55,161 bases of DNA from DATCVR01 sp036566745 (GTDB lineage Bacteria; Actinomycetota; Actinomycetes; Jiangellales; Jiangellaceae): the NCBI GenBank assembly GCA_036566745.1, contig DATCVR010000283.1, positions 1-55,161 of the forward strand. Reading direction: 5' to 3'. The position numbers and the translations under genes are program-made. The number at the start of each line of letters is the position of its first letter. Position 1 is the stretch's first letter. Shown one piece after another: positions 19,500-28,769 of this stretch. The notes under the pieces are model-generated. The model made no database searches and was not told the origin of the DNA. It saw nothing but the letters and a program-made list of their open reading frames with translations.

Positions 19500-22417
19500 C
19501 GGGCCTCCCCGACGGTCGCGAGCTCGACGTCGTCCGGATCGGTGTCGTCGGGTCCGGCCTCGTCCTCGCCCATGCGGTCGATGCCGCCGCCGAGGCTGCG
19601 CAGCACGTCGAGCATCAGCCCGACGACCACGAGGTAGACACCGATGTCGAAGAAGAGCGAGGTCACGAGGTGGACGTCGCCCAGCAACGGCAGGTGGAGG
19701 TCGACGACCGCGCTCTGGAGGACGTTGCCCCCGGCCAGCAGCGGGATCAGCCCGGAGCCGGTGGCGACGAACAGCCCGGTGCCGAGGACCAGCCCCGCGT
19801 CGACCGGCGCGGCCTCGTCCAGTTCGTGCCGCCCGCCGGCGAGGTAACGCACCATCAGCGCCAGCCCCGCGACCAGCCCTCCGGCGAATCCGCCACCGGG
19901 CATGTTGTGACCGGAGAAGAGCAGGTACAGCGAGAACACGATGATCGTGTGGAACGCCAGCCGGGTCACCACTTCGAACAGGATCGAGCGGCGGTCCGGG
20001 GCGAGGGTCTTGCCCGCGCGCAGCCAGGTGTTGCGGTGGGCGCGGCCGCCGCTGCGGGTGGTGGCGCGCGCTCCCGCGATGGCGTCGTCCGGGCGCCAGC
20101 GACCGGTGCGACCGGTGATGAGGAAGATCAGGCTGGCGACGCCGGTAGCGGCCACGACCAGCACCGAGATCTCGCCCATGGTGTCCCACGCCCGGATGTC
20201 GACCAGCGTGACGTTGACGATGTTCTTGCCGCCGCCGTAGGACACCGCGGGCTCGGCGAAGCTCTCGCCCACCGGCGTGGCGGTGCGGGCGCCTCCGGCG
20301 GCGAAGGCGAACCCGGCCATGGTCAGGCCGACCGCCACGCCGATGGCAAGCCGCCACCAGCGCCACCCGGTGAGCGGGCGGTCGGAGAAGTACGGAGGCA
20401 GCCGTCGCAGCACCAGCACGAAGACCACGAGCGTGACCGTCTCGACGAGCACCTGCGTGAGCGCGAGGTCGGGGGCGCCGTGCAGCATGAACAGCATCGC
20501 CATGCCGTAGCCCACGACTCCGGCGAGCACCACGGCCTTGAGCCGGCGACGGGACCGCGCGGTGAGCACCGCGGCGATGATCATCAGCACCGCCACCACG
20601 GCCTGGGCGGGCGTGTCCCACCAGTGGGCCTGATCGCTCCAGTCGCGGTTGGCCAGCACCGCGCTGCCGGGGACGGCCACCACCACGATCAGGATCACGG
20701 CGAGGTACGTCGGCAATGATCCGCGCTGGGTGGCGCCGGTGACCTCCACGGCCAGCCGGTCGACGCCGCGCATGATCGCCCGGTAGCTCCGCTCTGCGTC
20801 CAGTCGTGGCTGCCAGCGCGCCTGCAGCGCCTCGACCTGGTTGCGGCGCCAGAACAGCAGGAGGCCGCCGACGATCGCGATGAGCGAGGGCACCAGTGCC
20901 TGGGTGAACCCGTGCCACAACGCCAGCGACGCGTGGTGGACTCCGGGAGCGAACTGGTCGGCATACGGCTCGAGCAGGGTGGTCTCGGCGGCGCCCAGCA
21001 GCCCCAGCGCGACGCACGGGATCGCCAGGAGCACCACGGGGGAGGCGAATCCGGCGGGCAGCCCGCGCTTGGGGGCCGGCTCGGCGACCCCGGGCTTGTC
21101 GCCGAACGCGCCCCAGAGGAAGCGTGCGCTGTAGGCCACGGTCAGCACCGAGCCGAGGGTCAGTGCGGCCACGACCAGCCACCCCGCGACGGGGCCGAGG
21201 CCGGTGCCGTCGCCGGTCTCGGCGACGTCGACGAGGGCGGAGTACGCCGTCTCCTTGGTGACGAACCCCGAGGTGGGCGGTAGCGCGGCCATGGAGGCGG
21301 TGGCGATCGCGGCGGCCCAGAACACGACGGGCATCCGGCGCCGCATCCCTCTCAGTTCACGCAGGTCACGCGTGCCCGCGCACCGGTCGACGATACCCAC
21401 GACGAGGAACAGCGTCGCCTTGAACAACGCGTGGGTGGCGATCATGGCGACGTCGGCCAGCGCGGCCGACCGGGTCCCCATGCCCGCGAGCACCACGAGG
21501 AAGCCCAGTTGGCTGACCGTGCCGTAGGCGAGCAGCAGCTTGAGGTCGTGCTGGCGCAGGGCCCGCCACCCGCCGAGCACCATCGTGACCGCGCCGAGGG
21601 TCAGCAGGAGGGGACGCCAGGTCACGACGTCGGCGAAGGCTGGTGCGAACAGCGCGATCAGGTACACCCCGGCCTTGACCATCGCCGCGGCGTGCAGGTA
21701 TGCGCTGACCGGTGTGGGCGCGGCCATCGCCCCAGGCAGCCAGAAGTGGAACGGTACCAGCGCCGACTTCGACACCGCGCCGATCAGCACCAACACGATC
21801 GCGACGGTGATGGCCGTGCCGGTGGGCGGGTGGTCGAGCACCGCGGAGATGCGGTACGTGCCCGCCGCCTCGCCGATCATGATGAGGCCCACCAGCATCG
21901 CCAGCCCACCGAACGTGGTGACGATCAGCGCCTGCATCGCCGCCCGGCGGTTGGCCTTGCGCTCAGGGTTGTGGCCGATGAGCAGATAGGAGAAGACGGT
22001 GGTGAGCTCCCAGAAGACGTAGAGCAGCAGGAGGTCGTCGGCGAGGACCAGCCCGAGCATCGCGCCGGCGAAGGCGACGAGCACCCCGGAGAACCGCGGG
22101 ACGTCGCGATCGCCGTCGCGGAAGTAGTACGCGCAGTAGAACAGCACGAGCGCGCCCACGCCGGTGACCAGCAGCGACATCAGCCAGGACAGCGTGGTCA
22201 GGCGGAACGACAGCTCGAGGCCGAGGCTCGGCACCCAGGTGTGAGTCTCCTCGACGGCACCTGCTCCGGCCACCGTCGCGCTCTGGGCCAGGATCCAGAC
22301 GAACGCGACGGCGGGGACCAGCGCGAGTACCCGGAACGCGCGCCGATCCAGCCGGCGGGTCAGCACCGGTGCGGCGGCGGCCGCGACCAGGTGCAGCGCG
22401 ATCAGGGCGAGCATCAT
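19496..22417 (-). CDS. mnhA: Na+/H+ antiporter fused subunit MnhA-MnhB
   Basis: This 973-residue membrane protein is the first gene of the antiporter operon. Residues 1 to about 780 are MrpA, a NuoL-like core with the key Glu in LYVFWELTTVFSYLLIGHN near 140 and Lys in SKSALVPFHFWLPGAMAAPTP near 215, followed by the DUF4040-like region (HGAPDLALTQVLVETVTL). Residues of about 805-945 are a complete MrpB domain with the signature GHNMPGGGFAGGLVAG, so subunits A and B are fused, which explains the absence of a separate mnhB. The complex exchanges cytoplasmic Na+ for external H+. ATG 22417 or 22414 can serve as the start. Confidence 0.93.
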   Translation of the reverse strand: MMLALIALHLVAAAAAPVLTRRLDRRAFRVLALVPAVAFVWILAQSATVAGAGAVEETHTWVPSLGLELSFRLTTLSWLMSLLVTGVGALVLFYCAYYFRDGDRDVPRFSGVLVAFAGAMLGLVLADDLLLLYVFWELTTVFSYLLIGHNPERKANRRAAMQALIVTTFGGLAMLVGLIMIGEAAGTYRISAVLDHPPTGTAITVAIVLVLIGAVSKSALVPFHFWLPGAMAAPTPVSAYLHAAAMVKAGVYLIALFAPAFADVVTWRPLLLTLGAVTMVLGGWRALRQHDLKLLLAYGTVSQLGFLVVLAGMGTRSAALADVAMIATHALFKATLFLVVGIVDRCAGTRDLRELRGMRRRMPVVFWAAAIATASMAALPPTSGFVTKETAYSALVDVAETGDGTGLGPVAGWLVVAALTLGSVLTVAYSARFLWGAFGDKPGVAEPAPKRGLPAGFASPVVLLAIPCVALGLLGAAETTLLEPYADQFAPGVHHASLALWHGFTQALVPSLIAIVGGLLLFWRRNQVEALQARWQPRLDAERSYRAIMRGVDRLAVEVTGATQRGSLPTYLAVILIVVVAVPGSAVLANRDWSDQAHWWDTPAQAVVAVLMIIAAVLTARSRRRLKAVVLAGVVGYGMAMLFMLHGAPDLALTQVLVETVTLVVFVLVLRRLPPYFSDRPLTGWRWWRLAIGVAVGLTMAGFAFAAGGARTATPVGESFAEPAVSYGGGKNIVNVTLVDIRAWDTMGEISVLVVAATGVASLIFLITGRTGRWRPDDAIAGARATTRSGGRAHRNTWLRAGKTLAPDRRSILFEVVTRLAFHTIIVFSLYLLFSGHNMPGGGFAGGLVAGLALMVRYLAGGRHELDEAAPVDAGLVLGTGLFVATGSGLIPLLAGGNVLQSAVVDLHLPLLGDVHLVTSLFFDIGVYLVVVGLMLDVLRSLGGGIDRMGEDEAGPDDTDPDDVELATVGEAR

Positions 22418-22489
22418 GGCCGCGCCCTACCCGGTGCCTCGGGGCGACGACGTGCTGCGCCCGACGCAGGTGTCAGCGATCGCGCTCAC

Positions 22490-24781
22490 CTAGACCACCG
22501 CGCCGTAGTTGGGGTCCTCGCGGGTGGGCCGGCCCGGCTTGCGCTCGGGCTTGGGCTCGGGCGGCGGCGCGGGCGAACGTCGCTCGAGCTCGATCGCCAG
22601 CGGGGTGGCCGTGAGGTTGGACGAGATCGTCCCGACGACGATGCCGATCAGGAGCGCCAGCGCGAAGTCGGACAGCGAGTCGCCACCGAGCACGAGCAAC
22701 GCCGCCAGGATGAACAGTGTGCTGATGCCGGTGTTGACGGTCCGCGGCAGGGTGTTGAGGACGGCGGTGTTGGCGACCGCAGCGAAGTCCTCGCCGGGCT
22801 TGCGGGTCCAGGTCTCGCGGATCCGGTCGAAGACGACCACCGAGTCGTTGACCGTGTAGCCGATGATCGTGAGGATCGCGGCCAGGAAGATCCCGTCGAT
22901 CGGCTTGCCGAGCCAGGCGAAGATGCCGAGCGTGACCACGACGTTCTGGAACAGCGCCACCACCGCTCCGGCGCCGAACGTCCAGCGGAACCGGATCGCG
23001 AGATAGGCCAGCTGGGCGGCCAGGGCGATGCCGAAGGCGATCAGCGCGTTGCGCATCAGCTCGTTGCCCAGGCTCGGCCCGATGAGCTCGTCGCGCACGA
23101 CCTCCGCGCCCCCGCCGACCTCGGCCAGGGCGTCGGTGATCGTGCCGGCCTCGGCGTCGCTGATCTCGCCGGTGCGCACGCTGATGTCGTCGTCGCCGGA
23201 CTCCTGCACCACGGCGGTGGGGAAGCCGGCGTCGGCGACGGCGGTGCGAGCTTGTTCGACGGTGACCGCCTCGGTGGTGGACACCTCGACCAGCCGGCCG
23301 CCGGTGAACTCGATCCCGAACTCGACCCCGCGGAACACCAGACCCGCCAGCCCGAAGGCCACGGCGACGGCCGAGAGCGCCAGCCAGCGCTTGCTGTGGC
23401 GCATAATGTCCGGGTTGCGCTCACGCAGCCAGAGCCGGACCCGGCCGTGCTTGGCGATGCCGGTGAGGTTCGGGTGACGACGCACCCACGACAGCCCCAC
23501 CACCCATTCGACCAGCACCCGACTGAGCACGAGCGCCGACAGCAGCGAGGCGAGCACACCGATGGTGAGGGTGACGCCGAACCCGCGAACCGGGCCGGAG
23601 GCCAGGAAGAACAGCAGGCCGGCGGCCAGAAGCGTGGTGACGTTGGAGTCGGCGATCGCCGAGAGGGCGTTGCGGAACCCGCTCTGGGCCGCGCGCCGGA
23701 GGTTCTTGGTCCGCCCCTCGACGTAGTCCTCCCGTGCTCGCTCGAAGATCAGCACGTTGGCGTCGACGGCCATGCCGATGGCGAGGACGAACCCGGCGAG
23801 GCCGGGCAGGGTGAGCGTGGCGCCGAGCACCGTCAGCGCCGCGAACGAGATCAGCGCGTAGCAGAGTAGCGCGAGCACGGCCATCAACCCGACCAGGCGG
23901 TAGGCCGCGACGATGAACACCGCGGTGAGGGCGACGCCGATGATCGCCGCCAACGCGCTGGCCTCGATCGCGTCGGCACCGAGGGTGGGGCCGACCACCC
24001 GCTGCTCGATGACCTCGACCGGCACCGGCAGGGCGCCGCCCTTGATGAGCACCGAGAGGTCCTCGGCCTCCTGCTGGGTGAACGAGCCGGTGATGGTGGT
24101 GGCGTCGCCGGGCATGCCGACGTCGCAGGCGACGTCGGGCACGACCTGGGGCGAGGAGATGATCTCCTCGTCGAGCACGATCGCGATGCGTCGGGCCGGG
24201 TCGCCGGGCTGGGCACACGCCGCGCCGGCCGTCAGCTCGGTCCAGGCGTCGCCGCCTTCACCGTTGAAGTCGATGCCGACGAACCAGCCGCCGGCGGAGT
24301 TGATGTCGAAGTTGGCATCGGAGCCCGAGACGCCCTCGCCGGTGAGCGCGGCCGGCCCGAGGCGCAGCTGCTGGCCGGACTCGTCGGGGAGCACGGTCTC
24401 GCCCTCGGCGGCCGGAGCGCCCGGCGTCGCGACACCGATGACCGGGTGGAACGTGAGCTGGGCGGTCTTGCCGATGACCTCGGCCGCTTCGGTGGGGTCC
24501 TGCACGCCCGGGAGCTCGACGATGATGCGCTGCTCGCCGGAGCGGGTCAGGGTCGGCTCGGACACGCCGAGGGCGTCGACCCGGCGGCGCAGCACCTCGA
24601 GGGCGCGGTCGGTGGACTCGGTGTCCGCCGCGACGGTGGGGGTGTCCTGCGTCTCGAGCACGATCTGGGTGCCGCCGCGCAGGTCGAGGCCGAGGCGGGG
24701 GCTCGCGGTGAGGGTGACGTACGCGGAGGCCGCGAGGATCAGTAGGGCCAGTGTCGCGCGGATGACGTTCGGGCGGTTCAC
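22490..24781 (-). CDS. secDF: Fused protein-export membrane protein SecDF
   Basis: This 763-residue protein starts at GTG 24781 behind GGAGG. Residues 1 to about 440 are SecD: the first helix, GLDLRGGTQIVLE (D1 motif), a periplasmic P1 domain, GSFTQQEAEDLSVLIKGGALPVPVEVIEQR, and AIGMAVDANVLIFERAREDYVEG. Residues of about 470-730 are SecF: FGIEFTGGRLVEVST and TIIGYTVNDSVVVFDRIRE with GISTLFILAALLVLGGDSL. SecDF uses the proton-motive force to pull translocating proteins through SecYEG. SecD and SecF are separate in many actinobacteria, so this fused copy may be additional to a separate pair elsewhere. The C-terminal tail is Pro/Arg-rich. Confidence 0.93.
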   Translation of the reverse strand: MNRPNVIRATLALLILAASAYVTLTASPRLGLDLRGGTQIVLETQDTPTVAADTESTDRALEVLRRRVDALGVSEPTLTRSGEQRIIVELPGVQDPTEAAEVIGKTAQLTFHPVIGVATPGAPAAEGETVLPDESGQQLRLGPAALTGEGVSGSDANFDINSAGGWFVGIDFNGEGGDAWTELTAGAACAQPGDPARRIAIVLDEEIISSPQVVPDVACDVGMPGDATTITGSFTQQEAEDLSVLIKGGALPVPVEVIEQRVVGPTLGADAIEASALAAIIGVALTAVFIVAAYRLVGLMAVLALLCYALISFAALTVLGATLTLPGLAGFVLAIGMAVDANVLIFERAREDYVEGRTKNLRRAAQSGFRNALSAIADSNVTTLLAAGLLFFLASGPVRGFGVTLTIGVLASLLSALVLSRVLVEWVVGLSWVRRHPNLTGIAKHGRVRLWLRERNPDIMRHSKRWLALSAVAVAFGLAGLVFRGVEFGIEFTGGRLVEVSTTEAVTVEQARTAVADAGFPTAVVQESGDDDISVRTGEISDAEAGTITDALAEVGGGAEVVRDELIGPSLGNELMRNALIAFGIALAAQLAYLAIRFRWTFGAGAVVALFQNVVVTLGIFAWLGKPIDGIFLAAILTIIGYTVNDSVVVFDRIRETWTRKPGEDFAAVANTAVLNTLPRTVNTGISTLFILAALLVLGGDSLSDFALALLIGIVVGTISSNLTATPLAIELERRSPAPPPEPKPERKPGRPTREDPNYGAVV

Positions 24782-24865
24782 GGAAAGCCTCCGATGAGGC
24801 CTCGCCGCAGGGGTCGAGAGGCCGCGGGTGGGCGGACAGGACGTCGGCGGTGAGCCGACAGGGCG

Positions 24866-25273
24866 TCAGCGGTGGGCGGCCGGGGGCGCGCGGTCGCGCG
24901 GAGCTGCCGCTGGGCCGGACCCGGCGGCGGTGCCCGGGGTCGGGGCCAGGGCACCGACGACGTGCGCGCGGCGCAGGAGCGGCGGCTCGGTGAGGGTGGC
25001 CAGCACCGGTCCGGTGGAGTCGTCGCCGGTGGAGACGGAGGTGGGCGCGACCGAGGGGTGGCGTTCGGAGCCGGGCGGCACCGTGCGCAGAGCCGTGGTG
25101 GGCAGCGATCCGACGAGGTCGTGGGAGCGCGGCGGCGAGGCCGTGCGGACGGGTTCGCCTGCGGCGGCCGGAGGAGCGGCGAGCGCCACCAGCATCAGCA
25201 GCGCGGTGGCGATCATGGTGAGGATGCGCGCCACCGGCGTGGAAGAGGGGTGCGCGGCGGGGTGTCCGTACAT
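24866..25273 (-). CDS. Small hypothetical secreted or anchored protein
   Basis: This 135-residue protein has a strong ribosome site (GGGAGGTC) before ATG 25273. Residues 18-39 form one hydrophobic segment (ILTMIATALLMLVALAAPPAAAGEP) with AxA sites that could be cleaved by signal peptidase. The remainder is Pro/Ala/Thr-rich without motifs. Reading frames on the other strand over this region lack such a signal. It is co-directional with secDF, about 85 bp upstream. The function is unknown. Confidence 0.5.
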   Translation of the reverse strand: MYGHPAAHPSSTPVARILTMIATALLMLVALAAPPAAAGEPVRTASPPRSHDLVGSLPTTALRTVPPGSERHPSVAPTSVSTGDDSTGPVLATLTEPPLLRRAHVVGALAPTPGTAAGSGPAAAPRDRAPPAAHR

Positions 25274-25464
25274 AGCTGGACCTCCCTGAGCCGTGCCGCC
25301 GCGACCCTCACCCTACTGGGCGTACCGCCGTAGGGGCCATGTCGATCTTGTTCGGCGCAGCCTGGGCGGGCGGGAGTAGAACTGGAGAGGCACGACGGCT
25401 CATCTAGACTCCGCATCGGCGTCCGGGTGGCGCCACCACCGTCCGGTCCTTGGAAGGAAACCCC

Positions 25465-26139
25465 GTGCTTCCCATCGTGCTGCCGTCGGCCGACCAGGTC
25501 GACGACGGACTGACCGGACTGACCGGGTTGGCCGCCGACGTCATCGGATCGATCGGCGAGTTCGGCGTCGGAACGCTGGCCTTCGTCGAGACGGTGTTCC
25601 CGCCGATCCCGAGCGAGATCATCCTGTCGCTGTCCGGGTACCTCGCCGAGCGCGGCCGGATGAACGTCGTGCTCGTGGTGGTGGCGGCCACGGCGGGCGC
25701 GGTCCTGGGAGCGCTGGTCCTGTACGGCCTGGGCGCGTGGTTCGGCGAGGAGCGGGCCCGGTCGTGGCTGACCAAGCTGCCTCTCGTCGAGGCGTCCGAC
25801 TTCGACAACGCCTCCGAATGGTTCCGCCGGCACGGGCATCCGGTCGTGTTCTTCGGCCGGTTCATCCCGATCGTGCGCAGCCTGGTGTCATTGCCCGCGG
25901 GCGCCCAGCGGATGCCGGTGGTGCCGTTCGTCCTGCTCACCGCGGTGGGCAGCGCGATCTGGAACTCCCTGCTGGTGGGCGCCGGATACGCGCTCGGTAC
26001 GCAGTACGACCGCGTCGAGCAGTACATGGGCTACCTCGACTACGTCATCTACGCCGCTGTTGTCGTGATCGTCGGATGGTTCGTGGTGCGCAAGATCCGC
26101 CAGCCCCGCCGCCCGGCCAGCGGTCGCCACCGCGCATAG
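25465..26139 (+). CDS. DedA-family membrane protein
   Basis: This protein of about 224 residues starts at GTG 25465 after GGAAGG. It shows the DedA/SNARE-associated pattern: FVETVFPPIPSEIILSLSGYLA near residues 40-60, then FGRFIPIVRSLVSLPAGAQRMPVVPFVLLTAVGSAIWNSLLVGAGYALG near 133-180, and a last helix YVIYAAVVVIVGWFVV. DedA proteins are half-transporters linked to lipid (undecaprenyl-phosphate or phospholipid) flipping and to pH and membrane homeostasis. It is a single-gene unit, convergent with the aminotransferase gene. The substrate cannot be read from the sequence. Confidence 0.88.
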   Translation: MLPIVLPSADQVDDGLTGLTGLAADVIGSIGEFGVGTLAFVETVFPPIPSEIILSLSGYLAERGRMNVVLVVVAATAGAVLGALVLYGLGAWFGEERARSWLTKLPLVEASDFDNASEWFRRHGHPVVFFGRFIPIVRSLVSLPAGAQRMPVVPFVLLTAVGSAIWNSLLVGAGYALGTQYDRVEQYMGYLDYVIYAAVVVIVGWFVVRKIRQPRRPASGRHRA

Positions 26140-26169
26140 GCGCGGGCAGCGACCACGGGCGGGAGCCGG

Positions 26170-27519
26170 CTAGGAGACGACGCCGTCCTCGCGCATGGCC
26201 TTGAGGACGTCGCGCGCGGCTTCGAGGGTGCGATCGATGTCGTCGCCGGTGTGCGAGCCCGACACGTGGTTGCGCTTGAGCGACATCGGGATCATCAGGA
26301 ACCCGGTGTCGGTCATCCGGCGGTGGAACGTCGAGTAGGCGCGGTTGTCGTTGCGCATGAGGTCGCGGTAGCCACGGATCGGACCCTCGGCGAAGTACAG
26401 CGAGAACACCCCGCCGTAGCCCGCGACGCTCGCCGCGATGCCCAGCTCGCCGGTGATCTCGGCCAGGCCGGTGCGCATCCGCTCGCCGAGATGGTGGGTG
26501 CGGGCGTAGAAGTCCGGGTTGGCGCGCAGATGGTCGATGGTGGCGATGGCGGCCGCTGCCCCCACCGCGTACCCGTTGAAGGTGCCCGCCAGCAGCACGT
26601 CGCCGCTCTGCCCGTCGAAGTGCTGCATGAGCTCGCGGGAGCCGGCCAGCCCACCGATCGGGTAGCCGTTGCCCATGCCCTTGCCGAACGTCGTGAGATC
26701 GGGCCGGACGCCGCAGATCTCCTGGTAGCCGCCCAGCGCGTGCCGGAACCCGGTGATGACCTCGTCGAAGACGAGCAGAGCGCCGCGCTCGCGGGTGAGG
26801 CCACGCAGGCCGTCGACGAACTCCTGCGTGGGCACGAGCGCGCCGACGTTGTGGGGGATCGGCTCGAGGATGACCGCGGCGATCTGCTCGGGGTGCTCGT
26901 CGAACAGCGCGCGCACCGACTCGAGGTCGTTGAACTCCGCGATCAGGGTGGAGTCGAGGGCGGCGTCGAGAATGCCCGCGGAGAGCGGGTCGCGGCCGTA
27001 CTCGCGGCCCGGCGCCGAGATGACGTTGCGGGCCACGGCGTCGTGCCATCCGTGGAAGCCGCCCTGGAATTTCACCAGCAGCGGGCGGCCCGTGACGGCG
27101 CGCGACAGCCGGACGGCCTGGGCGGTGGCCTCGGAGCCGCTCATGGTGGCGATCATCATCTCCGCCGACGGGATCACCTCGGTCACCCGCTGGGCGAGCT
27201 CGACCTCGATCTCGGTGACGCCGATGCCGAAGAGGTCCCGCGACCCGATCGCCTGCCGGACCGGTTCGTCGACGATCGGTGAGTTGTGGCCGAGCAGGAT
27301 CGCCCCGAAGGCCGCGTGGTAGTCGAGGTAGCGCTGACCGTCCAGGTCGGTGACGTAGGCGCCCTCCGCCGAGCCGAACGCGTACGGCTCGCCGACGAAT
27401 CTGGTGGCGGAGTTGACGCCGCCCGGGATCACCGTGCGGGCCGCCTGATGCAGAGTCCATCCGCGCTCGGCTCGAATTCCGTCGTTGCCGGTTGCTGCCG
27501 TGCCGATCCCCGGAGACAT
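26170..27519 (-). CDS. Class III PLP aminotransferase (glutamate-1-semialdehyde aminomutase-like)
   Basis: This 449-residue protein has the class III fold: GGVNSATRFVGEPYAFGSAEGAYVTDLDGQRYLDY, the PLP-phosphate motif MSGSEATAQAVRLSRAVTG, FQGGFHGWHD, the Asp of LLVFDEVITGFR, and the Schiff-base Lys in TTFGKGMGNGYPIGG. It resembles HemL, but HemL is normally next to other haem genes. Here it is divergent from sugar-type oxidoreductases and a peptide importer, and it retains a long substrate loop, so a catabolic aminotransferase or aminomutase is likelier. The amino donor and acceptor are not predictable. Confidence 0.85.
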   Translation of the reverse strand: MSPGIGTAATGNDGIRAERGWTLHQAARTVIPGGVNSATRFVGEPYAFGSAEGAYVTDLDGQRYLDYHAAFGAILLGHNSPIVDEPVRQAIGSRDLFGIGVTEIEVELAQRVTEVIPSAEMMIATMSGSEATAQAVRLSRAVTGRPLLVKFQGGFHGWHDAVARNVISAPGREYGRDPLSAGILDAALDSTLIAEFNDLESVRALFDEHPEQIAAVILEPIPHNVGALVPTQEFVDGLRGLTRERGALLVFDEVITGFRHALGGYQEICGVRPDLTTFGKGMGNGYPIGGLAGSRELMQHFDGQSGDVLLAGTFNGYAVGAAAAIATIDHLRANPDFYARTHHLGERMRTGLAEITGELGIAASVAGYGGVFSLYFAEGPIRGYRDLMRNDNRAYSTFHRRMTDTGFLMIPMSLKRNHVSGSHTGDDIDRTLEAARDVLKAMREDGVVS

Positions 27520-27601
27520 CGGGCTCCCATCTCTGCGCCGATGCTTCCGTCGGTCAGGACCGTGGTCGCTCGACGCCCGTCGCAGGTGTCGTTGAGAGAC
27601 G

Positions 27602-27631
27602 AGAGTAGGTGGCGTCAGGTAAGCATGGCAA
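27602..27631 (-). promoter_or_regulatory. Possible promoter of the aminotransferase gene
   Basis: Minus-strand TTGCCA (27631-27626) and TACTCT (27607-27602) are spaced by 18 bp, about 80 bp upstream of the start. On the other strand TTGACA at 27679-27684 may belong to the divergent oxidoreductase operon, but its -10 is poor. Confidence 0.3.
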
Positions 27632-27716
27632 GGTGTTCCATATCGCTGTCCGTTACGAGATCGTCACGGCAGCAACTCTTGACAGGGGAGCCGCGCCAAC
27701 ATCAGGATGACTCGGC

Positions 27717-28769
27717 ATGGCACGCCATTCCGTGAATGAGTCTCCGCAGGCCGGCAGGGTGTCGGCGGGCGTCGTGGTGGTAGGAGCGGGCTTCATCGCC
27801 GACCACCACGCCGGGGCGCTGCGCCCGTCCGGCCGAGCCCACCTGGCCGGTGTGGTGGACGTGGACCCCGGCCGTGCCGAGGCCTGGGCGCGCACCGCCG
27901 GCGGCGTCCCCTGGACCACCGACCTGGCCGAGGCGCTGGCGTGGCCCGGCGTCGAGGCGTGTGTCGTCTGTACGCCCAACCACACCCACGAGGGCATCGC
28001 GCTCGTGGTGGCCGACGCCGGCAAACACCTCCTGATCGAGAAGCCGCTGACCACCACTGTGCCGGCGGCCCGCGGGGTGGTAGAGGCGTTCGAGCGCTCC
28101 GGCCGGACCCTCATGGCCGCCCACACCCATCGCTTCTACGACTACTCGCGCGCGGTGTCGCAGGCCATCGGCGACGGAGCGATCGGCCGGCCGGTGTTCG
28201 CCCGGCTGGCGCTGCTCGGAGGATGGATCTGGCCCGACTGGCGCGCCTGGGTGCTGGACCCGCGGAAGTCGGGCGGTCACGCGCTGCACAACGGCGTCCA
28301 CCTCCTCGACCTCGTGACGTCGTGGATACAGGACACGCCGGTGTCTGTCTACGCCCGCGGCCGCAAGCAGACCGCGGCCGAGCTGCCGATCTACGACTAT
28401 CTCGAGATGAGCATCGACTATGCGAACGGCGCGAGCGCCGTCTGTGAGATGAGTCGCGGCCACCGTCCGGCCTCCCTCGACCGTCGCGACGTCCTCGTCG
28501 TCGGCACCGACGGCGTCCTCGCGCTCCCGGCCGACCAGTGGGGCGCGCCCGTGGTGACCGAGGCCGGTACGTCCACCGTGTTCCCGGCGGCGAGCGACGG
28601 CTTCGCGGTCCAGCTCGAGGCCTGGCTCGACATCATCGACGGCGCCCCGCCGGTGATGACGCCGGACGACGCGGTGCGAGCGGTGGCCATGGGCGTGGCG
28701 GCCGAGCGCTCGATCGCCACCGGCCGGCCGGTCCGGCTCGACGAGGTCGCCGAGGAGGTGCCGGCATGA
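27717..28769 (+). CDS. Gfo/Idh/MocA-family NAD(P)-dependent oxidoreductase
   Basis: This 350-residue protein begins with a Rossmann fold: GVVVVGAGFIADHHAGALRPSGRAHLAGVVDVDPGRAEA near residues 18-56. CTPNHTHEGIALVVADAGKHLLIEKPLTTT follows near 85-115, with the conserved catalytic-region EKP. The C-terminal half is the alpha/beta substrate domain (HALHNGVHLLDLVTSW). Such enzymes oxidise or reduce sugars, inositols and amino sugars. It is the first gene of a long rightward operon and overlaps the next, related gene by 4 bp, suggesting a heteromeric pair or sequential steps. The substrate is unknown. Confidence 0.88.
   Translation: MARHSVNESPQAGRVSAGVVVVGAGFIADHHAGALRPSGRAHLAGVVDVDPGRAEAWARTAGGVPWTTDLAEALAWPGVEACVVCTPNHTHEGIALVVADAGKHLLIEKPLTTTVPAARGVVEAFERSGRTLMAAHTHRFYDYSRAVSQAIGDGAIGRPVFARLALLGGWIWPDWRAWVLDPRKSGGHALHNGVHLLDLVTSWIQDTPVSVYARGRKQTAAELPIYDYLEMSIDYANGASAVCEMSRGHRPASLDRRDVLVVGTDGVLALPADQWGAPVVTEAGTSTVFPAASDGFAVQLEAWLDIIDGAPPVMTPDDAVRAVAMGVAAERSIATGRPVRLDEVAEEVPA

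Noticed and set aside
21431..23869. 812-residue plus-strand frame opposite mnhA and secDF
   Set aside because: It is a GC-skew shadow of genuine membrane-protein genes, rich in Arg/Gly/Asp/Gln with no motifs.
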